Of a stretch of DNA of 64,000 nt, positions 27,037 to 35,785 are shown one piece after another. The stretch covers positions 189,001 through 253,000 of the forward strand of contig NZ_CP032345.1 in the NCBI RefSeq assembly GCF_005222205.1, given 5' to 3'. The DNA is from Azospirillum brasilense. Its GTDB lineage: Bacteria > Pseudomonadota > Alphaproteobacteria > Azospirillales > Azospirillaceae. Below the pieces are notes generated by a model. The model worked only from the letters and a program-made list of their open reading frames with translations, did no database searches and was not told the DNA's origin. The stretch's first letter is position 1. Each line of letters starts with the position of its first letter. Made by a program: the position numbers and the translations under genes.

Positions 27037-28659
27037 TCACATTCCCTGTTCGTACACCATGACCCGGTTGCGCCCCTCGCGCTTGGCCCGGTAGAGGGCA
27101 AGGTCGGCGCGGTGGATCGCCTTTTCCAGCGTGTCGTAGGCGCCATCGATCGCGGAAATGCCGATGCTGCAGGTCAGGTGGAAGCGGCCTTCGGGGCCTG
27201 GAATCGCCATGCGGGAAAGGTGGCGGCGCACCCGCTCGGCCACCACGCGGGATTCCTCCGCGGTGGCGCCCGGGAGGACCACCACGAACTCCTCGCCGCC
27301 AAGCCGGCCGAGGATGTCGTATTCGCGCAGGATGGCCTGACAGCCGGCGGCGACCATGCGCAGGGCATCGTCGCCGGTGGCATGGCCGTAACTGTCGTTG
27401 ATGCGCTTGAAATGGTCGACGTCCAGCACGAAGACCGACATCGGCTCGCTGAATCGGTGGGCGCGGGCCAGTTGCGAGCGCGCCAGTTCCATGAAGGAAC
27501 GCCGGTTGTAGATCCCGGTCAGCGGATCGCGGGACGCCATGTCCCGCAGCGCCTCCTCCATATTCCGGCGGTCGGTGTAGTCGTAGATCCAGGCCAGATT
27601 CACCTGGACGCCCTGGATCACCGCTTGGTTGACGGTGAACAGCGTCCAGAAGGACGACCCGTCGGCCCGGCGGAACTGCACCTCCATGTTGGTCACCGAC
27701 CCGTAGGAGCGCAGCCGCTCGATCACCCGTTCCCGCTGGTGCCGGTCCAGATAATAGTCGCGGGCCTGCCGGCCGATCAGATCCTCGCGCTTCAGTCCGA
27801 TCAGTTCCGCGAAGCGCGTGTTGACGAAGATGATCCTCCCGTCGTCACGGCGCGACACCGACACGCCGACCGGGCTCTGCTCCAGGATGGCCTGGAGCCG
27901 CTCCTCGCTGGGAAGCCCTTCGGTCAGGTCGTGGATCACGCCGACGATGCCGCCCAGCTTCCCGGTGCTGTCGCAGAACACCGCTTTGGTCAGGCTGGAC
28001 AGCCGGGTGGTGCCGCCGACGAAGGGAACCGCCTCCTCGTAGCTGCGCTGCCCCCAGTTGACGGTCAGTTCGCGATCCTGGTCGGCGTGCGCCTTGGCGA
28101 TGCGCGGGTCCATCACCGCGAAGGCGGTCTTGGTGACGATGCTCCGGCGCTCCAGACCGGTGTAGCGCTCGAAGGCGTCGTTGCAATCGGTGTATTCGCC
28201 CGCCGCGTTCTTCACGAAGACCGGAACCGGCAGCGTCTCGAACAGCACCTCCTTCATCAGAAGCTGGTCGCGCAGCGCGGCTTGCGCCTGCCGGTGGTGG
28301 GTGACGTCGGTGTAGACGCGCAACGACTGCCGCTCTCCCGGTGGCCCCGTCAGGGGACCGACCGACTCAGACACCCAGACCGTTCCGCCATCGCGGCAAC
28401 GCAACGGCCGCTCGCCCGACGCGTCCGGCAGCGACGGGAGGAAAGCCTCCTCCGGCTCCAGCACCGCGAGGTCGAGGCCGGTCAGATGGTCGGGAGCGTA
28501 CCCCAGCAGGCTGTGCAGGGCCGGGTTGGCATACAGGATGGTCCCCGTGTCCGTGGTGACGCAGACCCCCGTCGGCAGCGTGTCGAACGCACGCCACAGC
28601 GCAGCCCGGGTTTCCTCCGCATCCCCAGAAGGACTCATTGAACCAACCGAATCCAGCAT
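27037..28659 (-). CDS. PAS-GGDEF diguanylate cyclase
   Basis: This ~540-residue cytoplasmic protein has about three PAS-type sensor domains (roughly residues 20-370), then a GGDEF domain with DPLTGIYNRRSF and active site RLGGEEFVVVLPG near residue 454. GGEEF is a catalytically competent variant, so it should make cyclic di-GMP. No EAL domain is present. I choose ATG 28659; 28704 and 28638 are alternatives, and none has a strong ribosome-binding site. It is probably a single transcription unit. Confidence 0.9.
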   Translation of the reverse strand: MLDSVGSMSPSGDAEETRAALWRAFDTLPTGVCVTTDTGTILYANPALHSLLGYAPDHLTGLDLAVLEPEEAFLPSLPDASGERPLRCRDGGTVWVSESVGPLTGPPGERQSLRVYTDVTHHRQAQAALRDQLLMKEVLFETLPVPVFVKNAAGEYTDCNDAFERYTGLERRSIVTKTAFAVMDPRIAKAHADQDRELTVNWGQRSYEEAVPFVGGTTRLSSLTKAVFCDSTGKLGGIVGVIHDLTEGLPSEERLQAILEQSPVGVSVSRRDDGRIIFVNTRFAELIGLKREDLIGRQARDYYLDRHQRERVIERLRSYGSVTNMEVQFRRADGSSFWTLFTVNQAVIQGVQVNLAWIYDYTDRRNMEEALRDMASRDPLTGIYNRRSFMELARSQLARAHRFSEPMSVFVLDVDHFKRINDSYGHATGDDALRMVAAGCQAILREYDILGRLGGEEFVVVLPGATAEESRVVAERVRRHLSRMAIPGPEGRFHLTCSIGISAIDGAYDTLEKAIHRADLALYRAKREGRNRVMVYEQGM

Positions 28660-28796
28660 GGCCCCCACAGCGTCATGGAAGATTCTTGCGCCACGATGGG
28701 GCAAACCAGGAGTACGTTAGCCGATGCGCCTTTTTGCCCCTGTGTGCCATCTTGTCGCGCTATGGTGGTGATCGCCTATTTTAAGCGCAAAATCCA

Positions 28797-29846
28797 TCAA
28801 TTTTTGAATGTTTCACACGCAACTGTCACGCGGTCCTCCGCCGCCTCGTCCACCGGCAGTCCCAGCCTCAACCAGTCCGGCCGATAGTCGAACCGGCGCA
28901 CCAACACCCCGGCGGCGCCCAGGGCGTTGTAAAGCCCGGCGGCCTGGGGATCGTCTATCAGACGAAAGAGGGATGTCCCTCCGGCGACGCGCAATCCGGC
29001 CCCCGCCAAGCGCGCGTCGAAGCGGGCCGCGGCCTCGGCGAGACGGCGCCGGGTGGCGGTGATCCACGCCGAATCCGACAGCGCCGTGGTGGCGACGGCC
29101 AGCCCCGGACCCGACACCGCCCAGGGGCCCACGGCGGCGCGCGCATCCCGGACCAGCGCCGGTTCGCCGAGCAGGAAGCCGAGCCGGACCCCGGCCAGGC
29201 CGAAGAACTTTCCGAAGGAGCGCAGGACGACCAGCCCGGCCCGCCCGGCCTCCGGCGCCACGCTGCACTCCGGGGTGACCTCGGCGAAGGCCTCGTCCAC
29301 CACCAGCCAGCCGCCCCGCGCCGCTTGCCGCTCCGCCAGGGCCAGCAGCGTTTCGGGTGGGACGACGCGGCCGTCCGGGTTGTTCGGATTCACAACAACC
29401 ACAACGTCGGCGTCGCAGGCGCCCAGGGCGCCCGCCGCCGTCACGCGATGCCCGGCCTTGGCCCAGCCCGCGGCGTGCTCGGCGTAGGTCGGCCCAAGCA
29501 CGGCGACCGTTCCCAAAGGCCGCATCCGCGGCAAAATCTGGATCAGCGCCTGAGAACCGCCCGCGGCGGCGACGCGGTCGGGCGACGGCACGCCGTAGCA
29601 GGCCGCCGCGGCCTCGCGCAGAGCCGTTTCGGCAGCGCGGCCCGGCAGGCGCGCCCAGGCTTCGGCCGGGATGGGCGGAAGCGGATAGGGCCAGGGGTTG
29701 ATGCCGGTGGACAGGTCCACCCAGGGTTCCGGCGCCCCCGGAAAGGCCGCCCGCGCCGCGTCGAGGTCCCCGCCATGGATGATCTCACCCTGGACGATCC
29801 CCTGATGGACGATCCTCTTGGACCCCGCCGCCGATTCCGCCATCAT
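28797..29846 (-). CDS. cobC: Threonine-phosphate decarboxylase (CobC/CobD-type aminotransferase)
   Basis: This 349-residue PLP enzyme belongs to the fold I histidinol-phosphate aminotransferase-like group. The opening HGGDLDAARAAFPGAPEPWV and DLSTGINPWPYP are typical of the cobalamin branch, and the PLP lysine lies in RSFGKFFGLAGVRLGF. It would make the aminopropanol-phosphate linker of cobalamin. The start ATG 29846 (or 29843) follows AAGGGG. It is divergent from the cbiB gene, its pathway partner, with starts only 34 bp apart. Confidence 0.9.
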   Translation of the reverse strand: MMAESAAGSKRIVHQGIVQGEIIHGGDLDAARAAFPGAPEPWVDLSTGINPWPYPLPPIPAEAWARLPGRAAETALREAAAACYGVPSPDRVAAAGGSQALIQILPRMRPLGTVAVLGPTYAEHAAGWAKAGHRVTAAGALGACDADVVVVVNPNNPDGRVVPPETLLALAERQAARGGWLVVDEAFAEVTPECSVAPEAGRAGLVVLRSFGKFFGLAGVRLGFLLGEPALVRDARAAVGPWAVSGPGLAVATTALSDSAWITATRRRLAEAAARFDARLAGAGLRVAGGTSLFRLIDDPQAAGLYNALGAAGVLVRRFDYRPDWLRLGLPVDEAAEDRVTVACETFKN

Positions 29847-29880
29847 CCCGCCCCTTCCCTTCCCCAGAGGATTCGATCCC

Positions 29881-30843
29881 GTGGAGCTTCATCCGTCCGT
29901 GCTCGCCGCCGCTCTCCTCATCGAGGCCGCCGCCGGCTATCCGGACGCACTCTACGCCCAAATCCGCCACCCGGTGGTGTGGATCGGGGCGCTTATCGCC
30001 CAGCTTGACCGCGCGCTCAACCGGGAGCGCGATTCTTTCGCCATCCGCAAGGCCGCGGGGGTGCTGGCTCTGCTCGTCCTGCTGCTGGTGGTGGGCGGTG
30101 CGGCGTCGGCGGTGGCCGGATTGTGCCGGCACCTGCCGCTCGGCGGCCTCCTCGAAGCGGCGCTGGCCTCCACCCTGCTGGCGCAGCGCAGCCTGCACGA
30201 CCACGTCGCCGCGGTCGCCGCCGCCTTCCGCGACGGCGGGCTGGAGGCCGCGCGCGAGGCGGTGTCGCGCATCGTCGGCCGCAACCCGGCGAGCCTCGAC
30301 GAGCATGGGGTGAGCCGCGCCGCCATCGAAAGCCTGTCGGAGAACTTCTCGGACGGGATCGTCGCCCCGGCCTTCTGGCTGCTGGTCGGCGGGCTGCCGG
30401 GGATCGCGCTGTACAAGGCGATCAACACGGCGGACAGCATGATCGGCCACCGCACCCCCCGTCACGAGGCGTTCGGCTGGGCCGCGGCGCGGCTGGACGA
30501 TCTGGTCAACCTGCCCGGTTCCCGCCTGTCGGCGCTGCTGATCTGGGTGGCCGCCCGCTTCACCGAAGGGGCCGACGCCGCCGAATCCTGGCGGTCGGTG
30601 CGGCGCGACGCCCACCGCCACCGCTCCCCCAACGCCGGCTGGCCGGAGGCGGCGATGGCCGGGGCGCTCGACCTCCGGCTCGGCGGGCCGCGGGTCTATG
30701 GCGCGGTGCGGATCGAAGACGCCTGGATGGGGCCGGGCCGCACCGCCGCCACCGCGCAGGACATCACCCGCGCCCTTCACCTGTACCGGCGGGCCTGCAT
30801 CGCCCTGGTGGCCAGCGCCCTGCTGTTGGCTCTGACGCTCTGA
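29881..30843 (+). CDS. cbiB: Adenosylcobinamide-phosphate synthase (CbiB/CobD)
   Basis: This 320-residue membrane enzyme attaches the aminopropanol linker to adenosylcobyric acid. Family motifs include LLIEAAAGYPDALYAQIRHPV, ESLSENFSDGIVAPAFW and YKAINTADSMIGHR. I start it at GTG 29881, which has AGAGGA about ten bases upstream and gives the usual length; an in-frame TTG at 29818 would overlap the divergent cobC. A clear terminator follows at 30854. Confidence 0.93.
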   Translation: MELHPSVLAAALLIEAAAGYPDALYAQIRHPVVWIGALIAQLDRALNRERDSFAIRKAAGVLALLVLLLVVGGAASAVAGLCRHLPLGGLLEAALASTLLAQRSLHDHVAAVAAAFRDGGLEAAREAVSRIVGRNPASLDEHGVSRAAIESLSENFSDGIVAPAFWLLVGGLPGIALYKAINTADSMIGHRTPRHEAFGWAAARLDDLVNLPGSRLSALLIWVAARFTEGADAAESWRSVRRDAHRHRSPNAGWPEAAMAGALDLRLGGPRVYGAVRIEDAWMGPGRTAATAQDITRALHLYRRACIALVASALLLALTL

Positions 30844-30853
30844 GCGCAAAGAA

Positions 30854-30880
30854 AAAGGGGCTCCGGAGAGCCCCTTTCCC
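30854..30880. terminator. Bidirectional terminator between cbiB and homospermidine synthase
   Basis: A 10-bp perfect stem AAAGGGGCTC/GAGCCCCTTT with loop CGGA lies between two convergent genes, with A and T runs on both sides. Confidence 0.85.
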
Positions 30881-30897
30881 GTTCCGGCCATTCGGCC

Positions 30898-32316
30898 TCA
30901 GGCGACCCGGAAGTTCTTGAACTGCCAGGGATCGTCGTGGTCGACGTCCTCGGGGAACAGGCGTTCGCGGTCCTGCAGCGGAGTCCAGTCGCCATAGGCG
31001 CCGACCAGTTCGCCCAGGTAAGGCTTGGCGATCTCCAGGATGCGCTGGAAGTCGATCTCGTCCGGCTCGACGATGCCGCGGTTGGGATTCTCCAGCGCCC
31101 ACACGATGCCGGCCAGGACCGCCACCGTGACCTGCAGCGAGGTCGCGTTGTTGTAGGGCACCAGGGCGCGCGCCTCGTCGATGCCCAGGCGGGAACCGAA
31201 CCAATAAATGCCCTTCTTGTGGCCCATCAGCAGCACGCCCAGCTCGTCGGTGCCGCTGACGATCTCGTGCATCATCAGGCGCTGGCTCGGCTGCATGTAC
31301 CAGTTCTTGCCGGCCAGCTCGTGCACCGACTTCACCGCGTCGTCGCACGGGTGATAGGCGTAATGCACGGTCGGGCGGTAGGTGACGTGGTTGCCGTCGC
31401 GCTGGGTGTAGTAGTCGGCGATGGAGATCGCTTCGCTGTGGGTGATCAGGAAGCCGTGGAACGGCCCCTCCAGCGGGGTCCAGGTGCGCACGCGGGTGGA
31501 GGCGCCGGGCCGCATCAGATAGATGGCGGCGTCGCAGCCGAACTCGTGGCGGCGGCCATCGGCCGGAAAATGCTTCTCGTGGCTGCCCCAGCCGAGTTCG
31601 GTGGGCTGGCAGCCCTCGCCGACGAAGCCGTCGATCGACCAGGTGTTGACGAACTCGCCCACCTTCTTCGGCTCGTTGGAAACCTGGGTGTCGCGCTCGG
31701 CGATGTGAATCACCTTGACGCCCAGCTTGGCGGCCAGGGCGCCCCAGCCGGCGCGGTCCTTCGGGACCTCCGTCGATTCGCCGGTATCCGCGGCAACGTT
31801 GAGCAGCGCCTGCTTCACGAAATGCGAGACGAGGCCGGGGTTGGCGCCATGGGTCAGGACGGCCGTCGGGCCGCCCTCATAGGCGGCGCGATGCGACAAC
31901 GCGGTCTCGCGCAGGGCATAGTTGGAGCGCAGCGACGGCGACAGGGACGGGTCGGTGTAGCCGCCGGCCCACGGCTCGACGCAGGTGTCGATGTAGAGCG
32001 CGCCAACCTTGTGGCAGAACTCGAACAGGGCGACGGACGACACGTCCACCGACAGGTTGACCAGGAAATCGCCCTTGCCCAGCATGGGCTCCAGCACCTG
32101 GACGTAATTCTCCTTCGTCAGCGGCAGGTTGATGAATTTGACGCCAAGCTCATCCGCCTCGGCATGACCGCGCTCCTCGGCGGTGACGATGGTGATCTGG
32201 TCCTTCGTGATTCCGATGTGGCGCAAAATCAGGGGCAAAACTCCCTGGCCAATCGATCCGAAGCCGACAATGACCATGCGGCCGGTGAAGGTGATGTGCT
32301 TGGTGTCCAGGGTCAT
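30898..32316 (-). CDS. Homospermidine synthase
   Basis: This 472-residue NAD-dependent enzyme makes sym-homospermidine from putrescine. The Rossmann motif VIVGFGSIGQGVLPLILRH at the N-terminus, CVEPWAGGYTDPSLSP, LTHGANPGLVSHFVKQAL and the C-terminal LEIAKPYLGELVGAYGDW are typical of the bacterial enzyme. The adjacent upstream gene is a class III ornithine decarboxylase, which supplies putrescine, so the two form a polyamine pair. A hairpin at 32357 sits between them, so each may have its own promoter. Confidence 0.94.
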   Translation of the reverse strand: MTLDTKHITFTGRMVIVGFGSIGQGVLPLILRHIGITKDQITIVTAEERGHAEADELGVKFINLPLTKENYVQVLEPMLGKGDFLVNLSVDVSSVALFEFCHKVGALYIDTCVEPWAGGYTDPSLSPSLRSNYALRETALSHRAAYEGGPTAVLTHGANPGLVSHFVKQALLNVAADTGESTEVPKDRAGWGALAAKLGVKVIHIAERDTQVSNEPKKVGEFVNTWSIDGFVGEGCQPTELGWGSHEKHFPADGRRHEFGCDAAIYLMRPGASTRVRTWTPLEGPFHGFLITHSEAISIADYYTQRDGNHVTYRPTVHYAYHPCDDAVKSVHELAGKNWYMQPSQRLMMHEIVSGTDELGVLLMGHKKGIYWFGSRLGIDEARALVPYNNATSLQVTVAVLAGIVWALENPNRGIVEPDEIDFQRILEIAKPYLGELVGAYGDWTPLQDRERLFPEDVDHDDPWQFKNFRVA

Positions 32317-32356
32317 CTAAGACGGTCCCCCGTGGTTGGCGTGACAGAAATACAGC

Positions 32357-32396
32357 CCGACACCCCCGCGCCTCTTGCAAAGGCGGAGGGTGTCGG
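32357..32396 (-). terminator. Hairpin downstream of the ornithine decarboxylase
   Basis: CCGACACCC (32357-32365) pairs with GGGTGTCGG (32388-32396), and the inner GCGCCT/AGGCG arms extend the stem. It follows the decarboxylase stop on the minus strand. Confidence 0.6.
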
Positions 32397-32456
32397 ACCA
32401 ACGATGGTTTACGGTGATTTTTTAGGGATATCCACAGCTTTCCCGCGATGCGGGAC

Positions 32457-33731
32457 TTATGCCACGCAGCTCTTCAGCACATAGCCGGGCGTTTCCAGCA
32501 GCGGCGCGTCCGAAACCTCGACCACGCGGGCCTGGTCGAACCCGTTGAAGGCGGTTCGCAGGCAGGAGCCGTAGGCCCCCAGCTGGCCAAGCTCGATCCA
32601 GTCGCCGGCGCGGATGTCCGCCGGCAGGTGGAACGGGCCGTTCATGCGGTCCGCGCTGTCGCAGGTCGGGCCGTAGAAGGCGAAGGCCTCCACCGGCTCG
32701 TCGCCCATCGGCGCGAAGGGACGGATCATGCGGGCCGGGAAGCGGAAGCCGGGAACACCGGCGTCCGACAGGGCGCCGTAGACGCCGTCGTTGATGAACA
32801 GCTCGTTGCCGCGGCGCTTGACCACCTGCACGACCAGCGACACGCCCGGCGCGACCAGCGCGCGGCCCGGCTCGCACCAGACGCGGCAATGGGCCGGCAG
32901 GTCGAGCTTCGCCACGCCGCGGGCGATGGCCTCCATGAAGTCGCCGAGCGGCGGCGGGGTGACGCCCGGGTAGGAGACGGGGAAGCCGCCGCCGACATCC
33001 AGGACGTCGATCACCACGCCCGACTCCGCGATGATGCGGCCGGCCAGCTCCAGCGCCCGCTCATAGGCGGACGGGTCGAGCATCTGCGAGCCGACATGGA
33101 AGGACACGCCGACCTTCGGGGCCACCATCCGCACCGCCTGGAGCAGCTCGACCGCCTCCGCCGCCGGGGCGCCGAACTTGCCCGACAGGTCGTAGACCGC
33201 GTTGCCCTTGGGCAGGGCCAGACGCACGACGAGGCCGAGATCCTGGGCGTCGCCCGTCTCCTCCAGGATCTTCTGCAGCTCCTCCATGCTGTCGAGCACG
33301 AAGTCGCGCACGCCGTACTGCTGGTAGGCGGTGCGGATCGCCTCGCGCCCCTTCACCGGGTGCATGTAATGCAGCACCGCGTCCGGAAACATCTGGCGGA
33401 TCAGGCGGATTTCGCCAGGCGACGCCACGTCGAAGTGGCGCACGCCGCCGGCCCACAGGGCGCGCAGCACCGCCGGCTCCGGGTTGCACTTCACGGCGTA
33501 GAGCACGTCGCCGGACACGGCGGCGTCGAAGGCGGCCACGAAGCTGGACGCGGTGTCGGCCAGGACGCCCGGACGGATGCAGTGCATCGGCTCCTCGGGC
33601 CGGGCCAGCGCCACCGCCTGATGGACGGAGGTGCGGCGGTCCGACACCGGCGAGGCGCCGAAGGACGGGGCGGAAACGGAAACGCCGCGGCGCAGCGGGG
33701 CGACGGCGGAACGGGAACGGATGAAGCCCAT
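32457..33731 (-). CDS. Class III ornithine (lysine/ornithine) decarboxylase
   Basis: This 424-residue PLP enzyme has the alanine-racemase fold. The PLP lysine lies in YAVKCNPEPAVLRALW; the phosphate-binding LDVGGGFPVSYPG, the GEP-like CEPGRALVAPG and the substrate motif YGPTCDSADRM are present. YGPTCDSAD matches enzymes acting on ornithine and/or lysine. It supplies putrescine for homospermidine synthase downstream. The start is ATG 33731, with AAGGAG six bases upstream. A long leader with a candidate 11-codon peptide lies upstream, suggesting polyamine-controlled attenuation. Confidence 0.93.
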   Translation of the reverse strand: MGFIRSRSAVAPLRRGVSVSAPSFGASPVSDRRTSVHQAVALARPEEPMHCIRPGVLADTASSFVAAFDAAVSGDVLYAVKCNPEPAVLRALWAGGVRHFDVASPGEIRLIRQMFPDAVLHYMHPVKGREAIRTAYQQYGVRDFVLDSMEELQKILEETGDAQDLGLVVRLALPKGNAVYDLSGKFGAPAAEAVELLQAVRMVAPKVGVSFHVGSQMLDPSAYERALELAGRIIAESGVVIDVLDVGGGFPVSYPGVTPPPLGDFMEAIARGVAKLDLPAHCRVWCEPGRALVAPGVSLVVQVVKRRGNELFINDGVYGALSDAGVPGFRFPARMIRPFAPMGDEPVEAFAFYGPTCDSADRMNGPFHLPADIRAGDWIELGQLGAYGSCLRTAFNGFDQARVVEVSDAPLLETPGYVLKSCVA

Positions 33732-34164
33732 GGCGCACTCCTTACCCTGGGCCACCCGGCGCGGGGCGGTCCAGCGAACAGACGGGAATCCGGCACGGCC
33801 GTCAAAGCCGATGATCGGAATTCGGGTTGTGGTGAAAGGCGACGGAGAAAAGCCGGGTCAAACGCTCACGAGCGGGCTAGCAGCTCCGCAGGTTCAAAGC
33901 GTCGATGTCCGGCTATGGGCTACCGTCTGAGAGCCCTGCCGTGGAGAGCCAACATGCCTACCTCCCTCTCGGGACCGGCCCACTGATGACCGGTTCTGCC
34001 AAAAAGGACGCGGTACGTCGTTGCATAACCACAGAGGGCCATTGGCACGTGCGAGTGCGTCGTGCCCGATGAATTACGCTTTTTCCCCGGCGATTCAAGT
34101 GATTTTTTGATGACAGGCCGGGATTGCCCCGGGGGGCGGCCCGGGACTGGAAGGACGGCGGCGA
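33732..34164 (-). promoter_or_regulatory. Long leader/intergenic region upstream of the decarboxylase
   Basis: About 430 bp separate the decarboxylase from the hemerythrin gene, whose stop lies at 34165. On the minus strand this holds a small ORF with a strong ribosome-binding site (33920-33955), a dyad of ACCGGT/CCGGT type just before it, and several G+C stems after it. Alphaproteobacterial decarboxylase genes of this class are known to carry the speF leader RNA; I cannot confirm its fold by eye. Confidence 0.45.
33920..33955 (-). CDS. Candidate leader peptide (11 aa) of the decarboxylase mRNA
   Basis: The ATG at 33955 is preceded by GAGGGAGGTAGGC, an almost perfect ribosome-binding site, and the ORF reads MLALHGRALRR before a TAG stop. 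It lies about 190 bp before the decarboxylase start, on the same strand. The arginine-rich end and the position match the logic of ornithine- or polyamine-sensing arrest peptides such as E. coli SpeFL. No stop or frame problem is visible. Its function is inferred from position only. Confidence 0.45.
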   Translation of the reverse strand: MLALHGRALRR

Positions 34165-34989
34165 TCAGCGGGGCGCCGCGTCCGCCGTCTCGGCGAAGGC
34201 CGGACGATCGGAGCCGAGCACATGGTCCATCAGCCAGAAGCGCAGGAACCCCCGGACCGCGACGCCGGGGTCGAGCCGCCCGCTCTCCACCTGCTGGCGG
34301 ATGCGGGCGAACTGCCCCTCCAGCAGCCGGTGATGGTTGCGGTGGGCCACGAAGCGGCTGGGTGCCACACGGCGCAGCACCCCTTCCTCCATGGCGAAGT
34401 GTGCGTGCACATGATCGTGAAGCAGCCCCAGAAGGTCCAGCAGTTCGCCGGTCGGCGCCCCTTGGCGGCTCATCCTGTCCAGTTCGTTCATAAGCTCGGC
34501 GAGCTGACGATGCTGCGCGTCGAGCGGCCCCACCCCAACCTCGAACGCGCTGCTCCAGGCGATCAGGCTCCGCCCTTCCGGTGCCAGGGAGGCGTTGCGC
34601 ACCAGCGCTGTGTAATCGCCGTCGTGCCGGATCTCGTGCCCGCGCAGGGCGGCGTCCAGCGTGCCCGCCACCGTGCACAGGAAATCGGAGGTGACGTCGC
34701 AGTCGCGCACATAGTCGATGAGACGGCCGAACTGCTGATCGAGCATCGCGTGATGGCTGGCGTGCTCTTCCCACTGCGCAAACCCGGCGGCGCGGATGAT
34801 GACCTCCTCATGGTCGAAATGCGTGCGCATCTCGTCCGCGAAGCGGCTGAAGCGGGGAACCATGGAGTCGCGGGAGGCGCCGTCCGCGCAGGCGCGGCGG
34901 ATGGCCTCGACATGGTCCATCAGCGAGCTGTGGGCCGCGTCGATGAAGCCGTTGCCCGTGCGCGGAACGGTGTGGCCGTCCGTGGTCAT
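34165..34989 (-). CDS. Double-domain bacteriohemerythrin
   Basis: This 274-residue soluble protein has two hemerythrin domains, each with the diiron ligand pattern. The first has DAAH, HFDHEE, HASHHAML and GHEIRHDGDY; the second has DAQHRQL, HAHFAMEE, HRNHHRLL and DHVLGSD. Such proteins bind O2 reversibly and serve as sensors or stores in microaerophiles. The start is ATG 34989 with GGAGG four bases upstream; longer in-frame versions lack a good site. It is a lone gene. Confidence 0.9.
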   Translation of the reverse strand: MTTDGHTVPRTGNGFIDAAHSSLMDHVEAIRRACADGASRDSMVPRFSRFADEMRTHFDHEEVIIRAAGFAQWEEHASHHAMLDQQFGRLIDYVRDCDVTSDFLCTVAGTLDAALRGHEIRHDGDYTALVRNASLAPEGRSLIAWSSAFEVGVGPLDAQHRQLAELMNELDRMSRQGAPTGELLDLLGLLHDHVHAHFAMEEGVLRRVAPSRFVAHRNHHRLLEGQFARIRQQVESGRLDPGVAVRGFLRFWLMDHVLGSDRPAFAETADAAPR

Positions 34990-35121
34990 GGAGCCTCCGA
35001 AGCGGGTGATACGCCGCCATTGGATCGGCGCCGATACCGAAGGGCTTGTAACAGCGCCGCTTTTCGCCCGCAATCGGCTGCGGCGAAAGGTAACGGCGGC
35101 GGCGGGGTCATGGCGGGCGCG

Positions 35122-35685
35122 TCATGCGACGCAACCGGCTTCCGACTCGAACTTCGGGAAGCGGTCGGCGATCACGTCGCCGGTGAAGGACGCCACCCAG
35201 CCATCCGGACGCGTGAAGAAGCGGATGGCGGTGAACTCGGGGTCCGCCCCCATATCGAACCAATGCTTCGTCCGGGCCGGGATGCTCAGCAGGTCGCCGG
35301 CCCCGCAGACGACGCGGAACACCTTCTCGTCCATGTGCAGGTAGAAGGCGCCGCTCCCCTGCACGAAGAACCGGGCCTCGTCCTCGTCGTGGGTGTGCTC
35401 CGCGAGGAAAGCGGCACGGCGGGTCGCCGCGTCCGGCAGGCCGCGCGGCATCCGCACCACGTCGGCGGACTGGAAGCCGCGCGCCTCTTTCAGGGCCGCC
35501 ACCGGCCCGGCGTAGGCGTCCAGAACCGCCTGGGCGTCGGCGGAATCGGGAATAGCCCGGGGCGCCGGCCAGCGCTCGAACAGCACGCCGGCCAGCGCCA
35601 GATGGGCGGTGACCAGCGCCGGGTCGGCGGACGAGAGTTCCGCAACGGTGGGATCGGTGTCGCTGTAGACGGACAAACGGGCCAT
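35122..35685 (-). CDS. mtnD: Acireductone dioxygenase
   Basis: This 187-residue cupin acts in the methionine salvage pathway, oxidising acireductone. The metal site EHTHDEDEARFF and the later histidine in TKHWFDMG match the family. No other salvage genes are nearby. The start is ATG 35685. Whether the enzyme is the Fe form or the Ni form depends on the bound metal and is not readable. Confidence 0.93.
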   Translation of the reverse strand: MARLSVYSDTDPTVAELSSADPALVTAHLALAGVLFERWPAPRAIPDSADAQAVLDAYAGPVAALKEARGFQSADVVRMPRGLPDAATRRAAFLAEHTHDEDEARFFVQGSGAFYLHMDEKVFRVVCGAGDLLSIPARTKHWFDMGADPEFTAIRFFTRPDGWVASFTGDVIADRFPKFESEAGCVA

Positions 35686-35785
35686 GGTCGCCTCGTTGTG
35701 CAGGTGCGCTCAGAATGAGACGAAGCGGCGCCCGGTGCAACCGAAACGGTTGAAGTCATACCTCAGTATGCGCGCAATGAACGAA

